64,000 nt of DNA from Nitrospirota bacterium. Its GTDB lineage: Bacteria > Nitrospirota > Nitrospiria > Nitrospirales > Nitrospiraceae. The translations under genes and the position numbers were made by a program. The notes beneath the pieces were generated by a model that worked only from the letters and a program-made list of their open reading frames with translations, had not been told where the DNA came from and made no database searches. Shown piece by piece: positions 16,820 to 24,445 of the stretch (its first letter is position 1; the number at the start of each line of letters is the position of its first letter). The stretch covers positions 239,357-303,356 of the forward strand of contig JAUXVD010000023.1 of assembly GCA_030684575.1 (NCBI GenBank), given 5' to 3'.

Positions 16820-19663
16820 ATGACCTCACCAACCCTCATTCTGCCCGAACGTTCTCACGCTATTGCCTCCGATCTCCGGGCGGCGATTGGCGTCGATAAG
16901 GTCAAAGACGACTATTCGACGCTGACGGCCTATGCGGTGGATGCGAGCATCTATCGGATGATGCCGAAGGCCGTCGTACTGGTGGAGTCTGAGGAAGACA
17001 TCGACGCCACGGTGCGTTACGCTGTACAGCGAGGCATTCCGCTGACGCCCAGGGCTGCTGGAACCAACCTGACCGGTTCGGCGATCGGGGCCGGGATTAT
17101 CCTGGATGTGTCGCGCCTGAATCGGGTGTTGGAGTTAAATTGCGAAGAGCGCTGGGCTCGGGTGCAGCCTGGAATCGTGCTGGCTGAACTCAACAAGCGG
17201 CTGGCGCGTGATGGTCTCCTCTTCGGTCCCGATCCCTCCAGCGGCGACATGTGCAAGCTTGGGGGAATGTTAGCGAATAACTCATCCGGTCCTCACACGC
17301 TGCGCTATGGTTCCGTGAAGGATAACGTGAACGCGCTCCGTGTCTGTTTGCAGTCCGGCGAATGGCTGGATGCGAAGTCGTATGGGCTCGACGATCCAGA
17401 ATGCCGCCAACTACTACAGACGCATAGGCCGCTTCACGATCTGAAGTCGTTGTTAGAAAGCAATGCTGCCCTGATCGCGCAGAAACGTCCGACTGTCAGC
17501 AAGAACAGTTGCGGCTACAATCTCTTCGGTCTTGTCGATGGGCTGGCGCAAGGCCGTTACGATCTTCCCAAGCTATTCGTCGGCAGCGAGGGCACGCTCG
17601 GGCTGTTCAGTGAAGCGACCATCAGGCTGGTGGAGAAGCCTCGATCCACCCTGACAGCCCTCATCCATTTTCACCGTTTGGAAGATGTGGGCGATGCGGT
17701 GCCGAAGTTGCTGGAGTTGCGTCCGAGCGCGTTGGAAGTGATGGATGCCAATACGCTCAATTTGATCGGGCGGGCGAAGCACGGCATCCCGGCCGATGCG
17801 GCCGCCACTCTCCTGATCGAACTGGATGCTGATGATCAAGGGATCGATCTCCGCTCACAGGCCGAACGTATGACCGGAATCTGTCGCCGGTATCGTCTCA
17901 CGTCCGATCCCGTCATCGCCTTCGATCCTGAGCAGCGGGACCAATTGTGGAAGGCGCGGAAAGCCCTCTATCCGACGCTCTATCGATTCGATCCCAAGAA
18001 GAAGCCCATCAACTTTGTCGACGATGTCGTGGTGCCGGCTGAACGGATCAGCGAACTCATCCGGTATCTGGAAGAGTTCTTCGCGGGGCAACATGTGCCG
18101 GTGGCGATTTTCGGTCATATCGGAAACGGGAACGCCCATATTATTCCGTTACTCGATGTGAACGATCAGGGCGATTTCGACAAGATGGTGCAGGGCTATC
18201 ACGAGATTCACCAGACGGTCTTGAGCCGATTCGGCGGTTCGATCTGCGGGGAGCATGGGGATGGCCGGGTAAGAGCCGAATATGTGAAGACGATGTTCGG
18301 TCCTGAGCTGTATGACCTGTTCGTGAAGGTGAAGCAGAGTTTCGATCCCACCGGGATGCTCAACCCTGGGATCAAAATCAGCGACCGGCCCTTCACGGAC
18401 CATATCGACTATGTGCGATTGTCGAAACCCTGCGCGACCTGCGCCAAGTGTAACGCCGTTTGTCCGGTCTACGATGTCTTTCAATCGGAAGACATGAGTT
18501 CGCGGGGCTGGTTCGAGATCGTCACCGACAAGAACTACAGTTATCTCAATTCGAAGCGAGTCGTGGAGGCCTGTCTCAACTGCAAGTCCTGTCGGACGGC
18601 CTGTCCGGCCGGAGTCGATGTGTCGCAACTCATCCTGGACCGGCGCGCCGAACACCCGAACAAGATGGCGGGTCTTATCTTTCGTTTCCATGCACGAACA
18701 GTGCTGTTTGAACGATGTCTGAAGTTCCTCGCAGTCTGTCAGCCGATCTGGGATCGACCTTTGATGCGGCGGCTGCTCGATCTGGTGACGAAACCCTTCA
18801 TGCATCTTCTGGCCGAGACCGCACGGCTCTCTCCGAAGCTGGTGATCCCTCGATTGGCCAAACGGCAACTTCGTGATCGATATCCGGAGTTGATTGCCAA
18901 GGCCGGGCAACCGGCCCGCTCCCCGGTGGCCTATTTCCACGGCTGCGCGGCCAACTATTTCGACGATGGGGTGGGGGATGCCGTGATTGCGGTCTTGCGG
19001 AAGCATGGCGTTGAACCGGATCTGCCGCCGCAACGCTGCTCGGGGACGCCGATCGAAACCTACGGCCATCGGGCGCTGGCGAAAGAAGGTGCACGGGTCA
19101 ATCTGGCCTCCATGGCAGGATACGAGACCGTCGTGACCGGGTGCGCCTCCTGCACCCTCATGCTGAAGGACTATCCAACGCTGTTCGCCGGAGAGCCTGA
19201 GCAGGAAGCGGCTCAAGCCTTGGCCACACGAGTCACCCATATCTCGCAGTTTGTGTCACAATCGCCCGTCAAGCCTGCCATGGCCAGTCAGCAGCTCAAG
19301 ACCTGCAAGGTGGCCTACCATTCCTCCTGCCATCTGCGAGCGGCGGGAGTGACCAAGGAGCCTCGAGCGATTCTGGCAGGTTTGCCGGGTGTCGAGTATG
19401 TGGAGATGCCGGACGCCGACCGCTGTGCGGGCGGAGCCGGCACCTATCTCGTAAAGGATTTTGAGACCTCGCAGCGCATCGTCGAGCGCAAGCGGAGGGC
19501 CATCGAGCAGAGCGGCGCAGAAGTTGTGGCGACGAGTTGCCCGGCCTGTATGATTCAATTGCGCACGGGATTACAGGGAGCGGCGGAGGTGAAACATGTG
19601 GCGCAGCTCATTCAGGAGGCCTACGAGGCCGCAGACCAGCAGACGGGTAGAGGACCGGCATGA
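16820..19663 (+). CDS. FAD-linked oxidase / Fe-S oxidoreductase fusion (D-lactate/glycolate dehydrogenase-like)
   Basis: A protein of about 947 residues that joins a GlcD-like and a GlcF-like half. Residues 40-190 are the FAD-binding domain ('LTPRAAGTNLTGSAIG'), and about 230-510 the FAD-oxidase C-terminal domain with 'GHIGNGNAHI' and 'GEHGDGRVRAEY'. Two [4Fe-4S] motifs follow, 'CATCAKCNAVCPVYD' and 'CLNCKSCRTACPAG', then two CCG-type domains ('CASCTLMLKDYP', 'CAGGAGTY', 'CPACMIQL'). Such proteins oxidise D-2-hydroxyacids and pass electrons through Fe-S clusters. The start at ATG 16820 is chosen by family length; no strong ribosome site is seen. The stop overlaps the start of a diheme cytochrome gene, the likely electron acceptor. 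Substrate is not determined. Confidence 0.9.
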   Translation: MTSPTLILPERSHAIASDLRAAIGVDKVKDDYSTLTAYAVDASIYRMMPKAVVLVESEEDIDATVRYAVQRGIPLTPRAAGTNLTGSAIGAGIILDVSRLNRVLELNCEERWARVQPGIVLAELNKRLARDGLLFGPDPSSGDMCKLGGMLANNSSGPHTLRYGSVKDNVNALRVCLQSGEWLDAKSYGLDDPECRQLLQTHRPLHDLKSLLESNAALIAQKRPTVSKNSCGYNLFGLVDGLAQGRYDLPKLFVGSEGTLGLFSEATIRLVEKPRSTLTALIHFHRLEDVGDAVPKLLELRPSALEVMDANTLNLIGRAKHGIPADAAATLLIELDADDQGIDLRSQAERMTGICRRYRLTSDPVIAFDPEQRDQLWKARKALYPTLYRFDPKKKPINFVDDVVVPAERISELIRYLEEFFAGQHVPVAIFGHIGNGNAHIIPLLDVNDQGDFDKMVQGYHEIHQTVLSRFGGSICGEHGDGRVRAEYVKTMFGPELYDLFVKVKQSFDPTGMLNPGIKISDRPFTDHIDYVRLSKPCATCAKCNAVCPVYDVFQSEDMSSRGWFEIVTDKNYSYLNSKRVVEACLNCKSCRTACPAGVDVSQLILDRRAEHPNKMAGLIFRFHARTVLFERCLKFLAVCQPIWDRPLMRRLLDLVTKPFMHLLAETARLSPKLVIPRLAKRQLRDRYPELIAKAGQPARSPVAYFHGCAANYFDDGVGDAVIAVLRKHGVEPDLPPQRCSGTPIETYGHRALAKEGARVNLASMAGYETVVTGCASCTLMLKDYPTLFAGEPEQEAAQALATRVTHISQFVSQSPVKPAMASQQLKTCKVAYHSSCHLRAAGVTKEPRAILAGLPGVEYVEMPDADRCAGGAGTYLVKDFETSQRIVERKRRAIEQSGAEVVATSCPACMIQLRTGLQGAAEVKHVAQLIQEAYEAADQQTGRGPA

Positions 19664-19899
19664 AATTTCGAAAAGTCGACGCGCTCTTCATTCTGTTTGC
19701 GGTGGCCGTCGTCGTCGGTGTGTCGATGCTGCCGACTCCGAAAGACCGAAATCCACCGGTTCCGACCGATGCCATACATCTGGAGATCAGGGCCGAGCAG
19801 GCCTGTATCTCTTGTCATGCTTCTACCGGCAGTACGCCTCTACCGGAACGACATCCCAGACGGCAGGATTGTTTCCGTTGTCATGCACGGGGAGCGTGA
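19660..19899 (+). CDS. Small membrane-anchored diheme cytochrome c
   Basis: A 79-residue protein with one N-terminal hydrophobic helix (about 8-24) and two CxxCH heme c sites, 'CISCH' and 'CFRCH', in a short periplasmic domain. The ATG overlaps the upstream stop as ATGA, which indicates translational coupling with the FAD/Fe-S oxidoreductase. It probably takes electrons from that enzyme or passes them to the respiratory chain (inference). It resembles small diheme NapB/NrfB-like fragments only in having the motifs. Confidence 0.85.
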   Translation: MKFRKVDALFILFAVAVVVGVSMLPTPKDRNPPVPTDAIHLEIRAEQACISCHASTGSTPLPERHPRRQDCFRCHARGA

Positions 19900-19976
19900 A
19901 GCGTCGTTCATGAAGCATGTTGCGATGGGGCTTTTATTCGAGAAACGGGATACGAGAGACGAGGAGCGAGGAAACT

Positions 19977-20255
19977 ATGGTTACAGTGCTGGTGTTTGGA
20001 TTGACGCTTCGCGATGCAGTTGGAGATACGGAGTTCGAACTTAATGTGTCGGAACCGACCTCAGTCAGGAAACTCGTGGAGACAAACTACGATCGCATGG
20101 GACCCTTGTTGCAGTTTATCTTAAACCGTGAAGTGATGATCGCGGTGAATAAGAAAGTGAGCTCAGAGGATACGGTGGTCAAGGATGGCGATATCGTGAA
20201 ATTTTCCCACCAGGGTATGACGTCGTATGACGGCACGAGAGATATTCCAATTTAA
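19977..20255 (+). CDS. MoaD/ThiS-like beta-grasp protein without GG tail
   Basis: A 92-residue protein. 'EPTSVRKLVETNYDR', 'MIAVNKKVSSEDTVVKDGD' and 'IVKFSH' follow the strand-helix-strand order of MoaD/ThiS sulfur carriers and related ubiquitin-like folds. The C-terminus is 'GTRDIPI' and lacks the Gly-Gly needed for sulfur transfer, so it is probably not a working sulfur carrier. The start is ATG 19977 behind GAGGAGCGAGG. Located 78 bases after the cytochrome gene on the same strand. Function unknown. Confidence 0.75.
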   Translation: MVTVLVFGLTLRDAVGDTEFELNVSEPTSVRKLVETNYDRMGPLLQFILNREVMIAVNKKVSSEDTVVKDGDIVKFSHQGMTSYDGTRDIPI

Positions 20256-20257
20256 CT

Positions 20258-20376
20258 GGATGCTCAAAAAGCTCGTTCAGCAAGGCCGCAGCGCGAGAAG
20301 GCCCGAGGAGTACCCTTACGGTACGGTGAGGGTCTGAACGATGCGAGAACGAAGCTGACGAGATTTTTCAGCATCC
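20258..20376. repeat. Palindromic repeat family A, copy 2
   Basis: About 119 bases with inverted ends GGATGCTCAAAAA and TTTTTCAGCATCC, inner hairpin GTACC-CTTAC-GGTAC, and outer pairing CGTTCAG with CTGAACG. It fills the whole gap between two convergent genes: it begins 3 bases after one stop and ends 5 bases before the other. Confidence 0.85.
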
Positions 20377-20381
20377 TGAGG

Positions 20382-21017
20382 TTAGGTGCTAGCCCCTTCG
20401 CGACTGCTTCTATATTCCAAAAATAGTTTGCTGTGCCGGTTGCCGGTGAGTTCGAGCGTGATCGTGCCGTCGCCGGTTTCCCATGACGCATGGTAATGCA
20501 GGTGGCCGATGAGGACTGCCACGCCCCAGTAGCTGGGGACTGGCTGGTAGAGGTCGTTGTCCCACACAGTTTGGTCGTTCGTCGGACTCCCATATGTAAG
20601 GGTGAGCTGATCTTTCAGCGCCTGATAGTAGCCGATAAATTCATTCAGTCCATTGAGGGGCCGCTGCAGTAGGACGTATTGGCCTCGGACCAGCGATTCG
20701 TGACGGAACTCATAGCCCTCCAGCACGCCATGGTCGGAGAGGTTACGCAGGTAGATCAGCTTACCTTCTTCATCTTTCTCGACGGCTCCTGCTACCGACA
20801 GGCGAAGGGCCTCCTGTTCTTGCCCCCAATGGGCCTGTACCGTTTCTAAAAAAGTCAGGGCCTGCTTCGTCACCTCCGCTTGTAAGGTGGCTTCGTCTAC
20901 CTCATCGAACGGAATCGTGAACGTCGGCGGCGGAAGGACATCCCATGAATTGGCCCAGGCGGAGGGAGTGAGCCCGGTCAACGTCATGCCAAGGATCAGT
21001 GCCAGAAGATAACGCAT
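20382..21017 (-). CDS. Exported protein, unknown function
   Basis: A 211-residue protein with a signal peptide, 'MRYLLALILGMTLTGL', cleaved probably after 'AWA' near residue 22. The mature part is mixed alpha/beta, with 'LIYLRNLSDHGVLEGYEF' and a C-terminal 'GTITLELTG' pair of strands. I do not recognise the family. The start at ATG 21017 is chosen because it places the signal peptide at the N-terminus; no good ribosome site is visible. Family A repeats lie on both sides. Probably periplasmic. Confidence 0.75.
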   Translation of the reverse strand: MRYLLALILGMTLTGLTPSAWANSWDVLPPPTFTIPFDEVDEATLQAEVTKQALTFLETVQAHWGQEQEALRLSVAGAVEKDEEGKLIYLRNLSDHGVLEGYEFRHESLVRGQYVLLQRPLNGLNEFIGYYQALKDQLTLTYGSPTNDQTVWDNDLYQPVPSYWGVAVLIGHLHYHASWETGDGTITLELTGNRHSKLFLEYRSSREGAST

Positions 21018-21078
21018 AGGTGTCACGATAGAGGGACAGAGGGATGCTGGTCTATCCCACAAAAGGATGGGATTGGGC

Positions 21079-21199
21079 AGGATGCTCAAACAGTTCGTTC
21101 AGCAAGGCCGCAGCGCGTGAAGGCCCGAGGCGTACCCTTGAGGTACGTTGAGGGTCTGAATGATGCGAGAACGATGCTGGCGGACTGTTTCATCATCCT
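21079..21199. repeat. Palindromic repeat family A, copy 3
   Basis: About 121 bases with ends AGGATGCTCAAACAG and CTGTTTCATCATCCT. The A-to-C change in the left arm relative to other copies is matched by T-to-G in the right arm, so pairing is kept. It ends one base before the TAG stop of hrpB. Confidence 0.85.
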
Positions 21200-21200
21200 G

Positions 21201-23717
21201 CTACTGCACGCGGCGTTTGGCTTTCGCCGTTGGCAGAGCGGTAAGAGGATCGTCGGGCCAGGAATGTTTGGGGTATCGGCCACGGAGCTCTTTTTTGACT
21301 TCGACGTAGGCAGACTTCCAGAAGCTGGAGAGATCCTTCGTGATCTGGACGGGTCTGCGTGCCGGTGATAGGAGGTGCAGCATGACCGGAATCTTTCCAT
21401 CGACGAGGCGCGGTGTCTCTTTGCAGCCGAACATTTCTTGTAACCGTACCGCCAGAATAGGCAGATCGGGCGTCTCATATTCCACGCGCACGTTCGATCC
21501 ACTGGGGACGGTCAGATGGGTGGGAGCCCATTGGTCGAGTTGGCGCGCCAGTTCCCAGGAGAGGAATGCCTGCAAGGGTTGGGTAAGATCGAGCCGGGTG
21601 ACGCGGTCGAGCGTCGTGAGCCCTGATAGGTAGGGGCCGAGCCAGTCGTCGAGGGTCTGTGTTAAGGCCTCGTCTGATAGATCCGGCCATCGTGATTCCT
21701 GTCCCTCGATCTTGCGGAGAAATGTCACTCGCGCCCGCCACTGACGAAGCTCCGGAGTCCAGGCCAGCCGGTCGAGTCCCGCCCGACGAATGCCCTGCAA
21801 CAATGCCGCCGATATCATCGAAGGATCAGGCTTCGAGAGACCCTGCTCAGACAGAGCCAGTGACCCCAGTCGGCGTTGTCTTGTCGCCCGTACCACATGC
21901 GCGCTGTCATCCCACCATACTGCATCGACCACTCGAATCTGGTCCGCATAGAGGGTTTCAAGATCCCGAAGGCTGACCGGTGCGGCCAGATCGATCCTCG
22001 CCCATTGCTGGCCGCCGTCCAAGTCAGCAATGACGAGATATTCTTCCGATCCGAGGGGATCGGGGTTTTGAAAGAGGGCACCACGTCCGTTGGCCATGAG
22101 ATAACGGGAGTTGTTTCCCTGTTGGAGTTGGGCGATGCGATCGGGATAGGCCAGTGCGAGCAAGAGGCCGACTTCGTCGAGGCTGCCCTGTCGATTTGAA
22201 CGAGCCACTCGTGGAAGTTGTCGTTGCCAGAGCTCGGCGGTACGGGCCACTCGCTGACAGGCTCCTCGATCGAGGGTCGCACCGGCCGCATGGTCATGTT
22301 GTCCATGTAAGACATCGAGACGGAGCCGCAGATCGGCATTGCGCCAGCCGGAGGGGCCACGCAGAATATCTCGCTCGCTGAGCAGGGCCGCCAGTTCACA
22401 GGCCAGAGAGCCGAGTTGCAGGGGCACGGACTTGAGCAGCATATGTGCGAGACGGGGATGGAGCGGCAGCTCTGCCATCTGTCTTCCATGAGCCGTGATC
22501 TGCCCCTCTCCATTGAGTGCGCCAAGGCTTGTGAGCAACTCTCTCGCCTGGGCAACGGCACCGGCCGGTGGGGGCGTGAGCCAGGACAACTTGGCTGGAT
22601 CGGCCGTGCCCCAAAGGGCTAATTCGAGGAGGAGCGGCGTCAGGTCGGCGTCGAGCATTTCCGGCGGGCGGCGAGGGGCCAACGAGTGATGCTCCCCGGA
22701 TGTCCAGAGGCGAGCACAGACGCCTGGTTCGAGACGGCCGGCTCTGCCACGCCGTTGCTCGGCAGAGTCCTGGGTGACGCGAATCGTGTCCAGTCTCGTG
22801 AGTCCCGATCGCGGATCGAAGCGAGGCACACGCAACAGCCCAGCATCGATCACAACACGGACCCCGTCGATCGTCAAACTGGTTTCGGCGATCGACGTGG
22901 CCAGCACGATTTTTCTCATGCCCGCCTGAGCAGGAGCGATCGCGCGGTCTTGGGCCTCTTGAGGGAGGTTTCCATGGAGCGGGGCGACTACGATGTTCGG
23001 CGCCAAGTTCAGATCGAGCAGTTTTCGTTCGACGCGGCGAATTTCCGCCATACCGGGTAGAAAGACCAAGAGACTGCCCTGGTCCTGAGCCAGTGATTGC
23101 TTGATGGATTGAACGACGGCCACGTCCAGATGGCCCGAGAGGGGCTGCTTGAGATAGCGTGTCTCGACCGGAAACATGCGGCCTTCGCAGGCAATGACCG
23201 GCGCCTGCCCCAAGAGCTCCGAGACCGGACCACAGTCCAACGTAGCAGACATCACGAGCAGCCGGAGATCCGGGCGGAAGAGCCGTTGCGATTCAAGACA
23301 GAGGGCCAGGCCTGTATCGGCTTGCAGGCTCCGCTCGTGGAACTCATCGAACAGGACGATGGCATAGGAGCTGAGGGCAGGATCGTCTTGTAATAATCGA
23401 GCGAGGATCCCTTCCGTGACGACTTCGATCTTCGTCGTAGGTCCCACTTTTGTATCGAGTCGCATGCGATAACCGACTGTTTCGCCTACGGACTCCCCCA
23501 GCGAGACGGCCATGCGATGGGCTGCGGCACGGGCGGCAAGCCGCCGAGGTTCCAGCATGAGGAGTTTTCTCCCGTCGAGCCAGGGGGCATCGAGCAAGGC
23601 TAAGGGAACCCTTGTCGTTTTGCCCGCGCCAGGCGCCGCGGTCAAGAGGGCATTGCATCCTTCTATCAGTGTGCGACAGAGAGTAGGCAGGACATCTTCT
23701 ATTGGGAGGGTAGACAT
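21201..23717 (-). CDS. hrpB: ATP-dependent helicase HrpB
   Basis: An 838-residue DEAH-type helicase of the HrpB group. Walker A 'AAPGAGKTT' is at 27-35, and the Walker B motif has the HrpB form DEFH at 124-127 ('VLFDEFHERS'). 'SATLD', 'ATSIAETSLTIDGVRVVID' and 'QRRGRAGRLEPG' are motifs III, V and VI. A helicase-associated region and the HrpB C-terminal domain follow ('SFWKSAYVEVKKELRGRYPKHSWPD' style ending). The cellular role of HrpB is poorly defined; an RNA-related role is assumed from family. Full length, in a single-gene unit with repeats at both sides. Confidence 0.93.
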   Translation of the reverse strand: MSTLPIEDVLPTLCRTLIEGCNALLTAAPGAGKTTRVPLALLDAPWLDGRKLLMLEPRRLAARAAAHRMAVSLGESVGETVGYRMRLDTKVGPTTKIEVVTEGILARLLQDDPALSSYAIVLFDEFHERSLQADTGLALCLESQRLFRPDLRLLVMSATLDCGPVSELLGQAPVIACEGRMFPVETRYLKQPLSGHLDVAVVQSIKQSLAQDQGSLLVFLPGMAEIRRVERKLLDLNLAPNIVVAPLHGNLPQEAQDRAIAPAQAGMRKIVLATSIAETSLTIDGVRVVIDAGLLRVPRFDPRSGLTRLDTIRVTQDSAEQRRGRAGRLEPGVCARLWTSGEHHSLAPRRPPEMLDADLTPLLLELALWGTADPAKLSWLTPPPAGAVAQARELLTSLGALNGEGQITAHGRQMAELPLHPRLAHMLLKSVPLQLGSLACELAALLSERDILRGPSGWRNADLRLRLDVLHGQHDHAAGATLDRGACQRVARTAELWQRQLPRVARSNRQGSLDEVGLLLALAYPDRIAQLQQGNNSRYLMANGRGALFQNPDPLGSEEYLVIADLDGGQQWARIDLAAPVSLRDLETLYADQIRVVDAVWWDDSAHVVRATRQRRLGSLALSEQGLSKPDPSMISAALLQGIRRAGLDRLAWTPELRQWRARVTFLRKIEGQESRWPDLSDEALTQTLDDWLGPYLSGLTTLDRVTRLDLTQPLQAFLSWELARQLDQWAPTHLTVPSGSNVRVEYETPDLPILAVRLQEMFGCKETPRLVDGKIPVMLHLLSPARRPVQITKDLSSFWKSAYVEVKKELRGRYPKHSWPDDPLTALPTAKAKRRVQ

Positions 23718-23745
23718 GGTACGTTATGAACTTACATATAGATAG

Positions 23746-23868
23746 CAGGACACTCAAAAAGGCCGTTCAGCGAGGCCGCAGCGAGTGAGGGGCCGAGGCG
23801 TACCCGCTGGGTACGTTGAGGGTCTGAACGACGCGAGAACGAAGCTGGCGGCATTTTTCAGTGTCCTG
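23746..23868. repeat. Palindromic repeat family A, copy 4
   Basis: About 123 bases. Its ends are CAGGACACTCAAAAA and TTTTTCAGTGTCCTG. Where other copies have GGATGCT and AGCATCC this one has GGACACT and AGTGTCC, so two base changes in one arm are matched in the other. Inner hairpin GTACCC-GCT-GGGTAC. Lies upstream of hrpB and of the next + strand gene. Confidence 0.85.
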
Positions 23869-23915
23869 CCAGGACTGTAGCAGAGTCGAGGTCAGAACGA
23901 AAAGGAAGCGGGTAG

Positions 23916-24113
23916 ATGGCCGAGTATCGATGGACCCACACGAAACCCATTACAGCCGGCTGGTATTGGTTCCGGGGCCTGGCCCATGAGGCAGATCCAT
24001 TTATTGTGCAAGTGGACGAGGTCGGCCAGTTTCAATGGCCTGATGGCGGGTTTCAAGAGGCGATACTCGCCAAAGGGGAATGGGCGGGGCCTATCGAAGA
24101 GCCGAAGGAATAA
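23916..24113 (+). CDS. Small conserved-looking protein, unknown function
   Basis: A 65-residue acidic, Trp-rich protein ('AGWYWFRGLAHEADP', 'FQWPDGGF', 'GEWAGPIEEP'). It has AAGGAAG ahead of the ATG and a composition unlike the surrounding shadow frames. No signal peptide, membrane helix or known motif. Conserved hypothetical at best. Confidence 0.65.
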   Translation: MAEYRWTHTKPITAGWYWFRGLAHEADPFIVQVDEVGQFQWPDGGFQEAILAKGEWAGPIEEPKE

Positions 24114-24445
24114 GTGGCGAGGGATACACCGAATAGGTGTATAATGCGTACTTGATTGATGGTTGTTCGGTGAGAAGGTATCTGCCAGTGGATTCCGCAG
24201 CCCTCTAAACGGGCCTGATACGATTCTCTCCCCCGAGTCTCTGAATGACATTCTCTCGCTCGTGACACGTGATCGTGATCGCGCGTTGAGCTACCATCTA
24301 ACGTAGAGACCAATATGCGCCTATGGCCTGAGGGCCGGTGCCTATTGTGTCTTATTGAGGCCATCCCCCTTGCTGTGAGAGGGCGAGGGGTAGAGCACTT
24401 ACACACCATTCGAGATCCTATCCAGAAAGGCAGTCGATACATTTT
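24114..24445 (+). other. Long leader region before the DEAD-box helicase gene
   Basis: About 330 bases without a supported gene. A TATAAT sits at 24140-24145 but no good -35 precedes it at the normal distance. If transcription starts there, the helicase mRNA has a leader of almost 300 bases, which is common for cold-inducible RNA helicase genes (family knowledge). No terminator or riboswitch was recognised. Confidence 0.3.
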
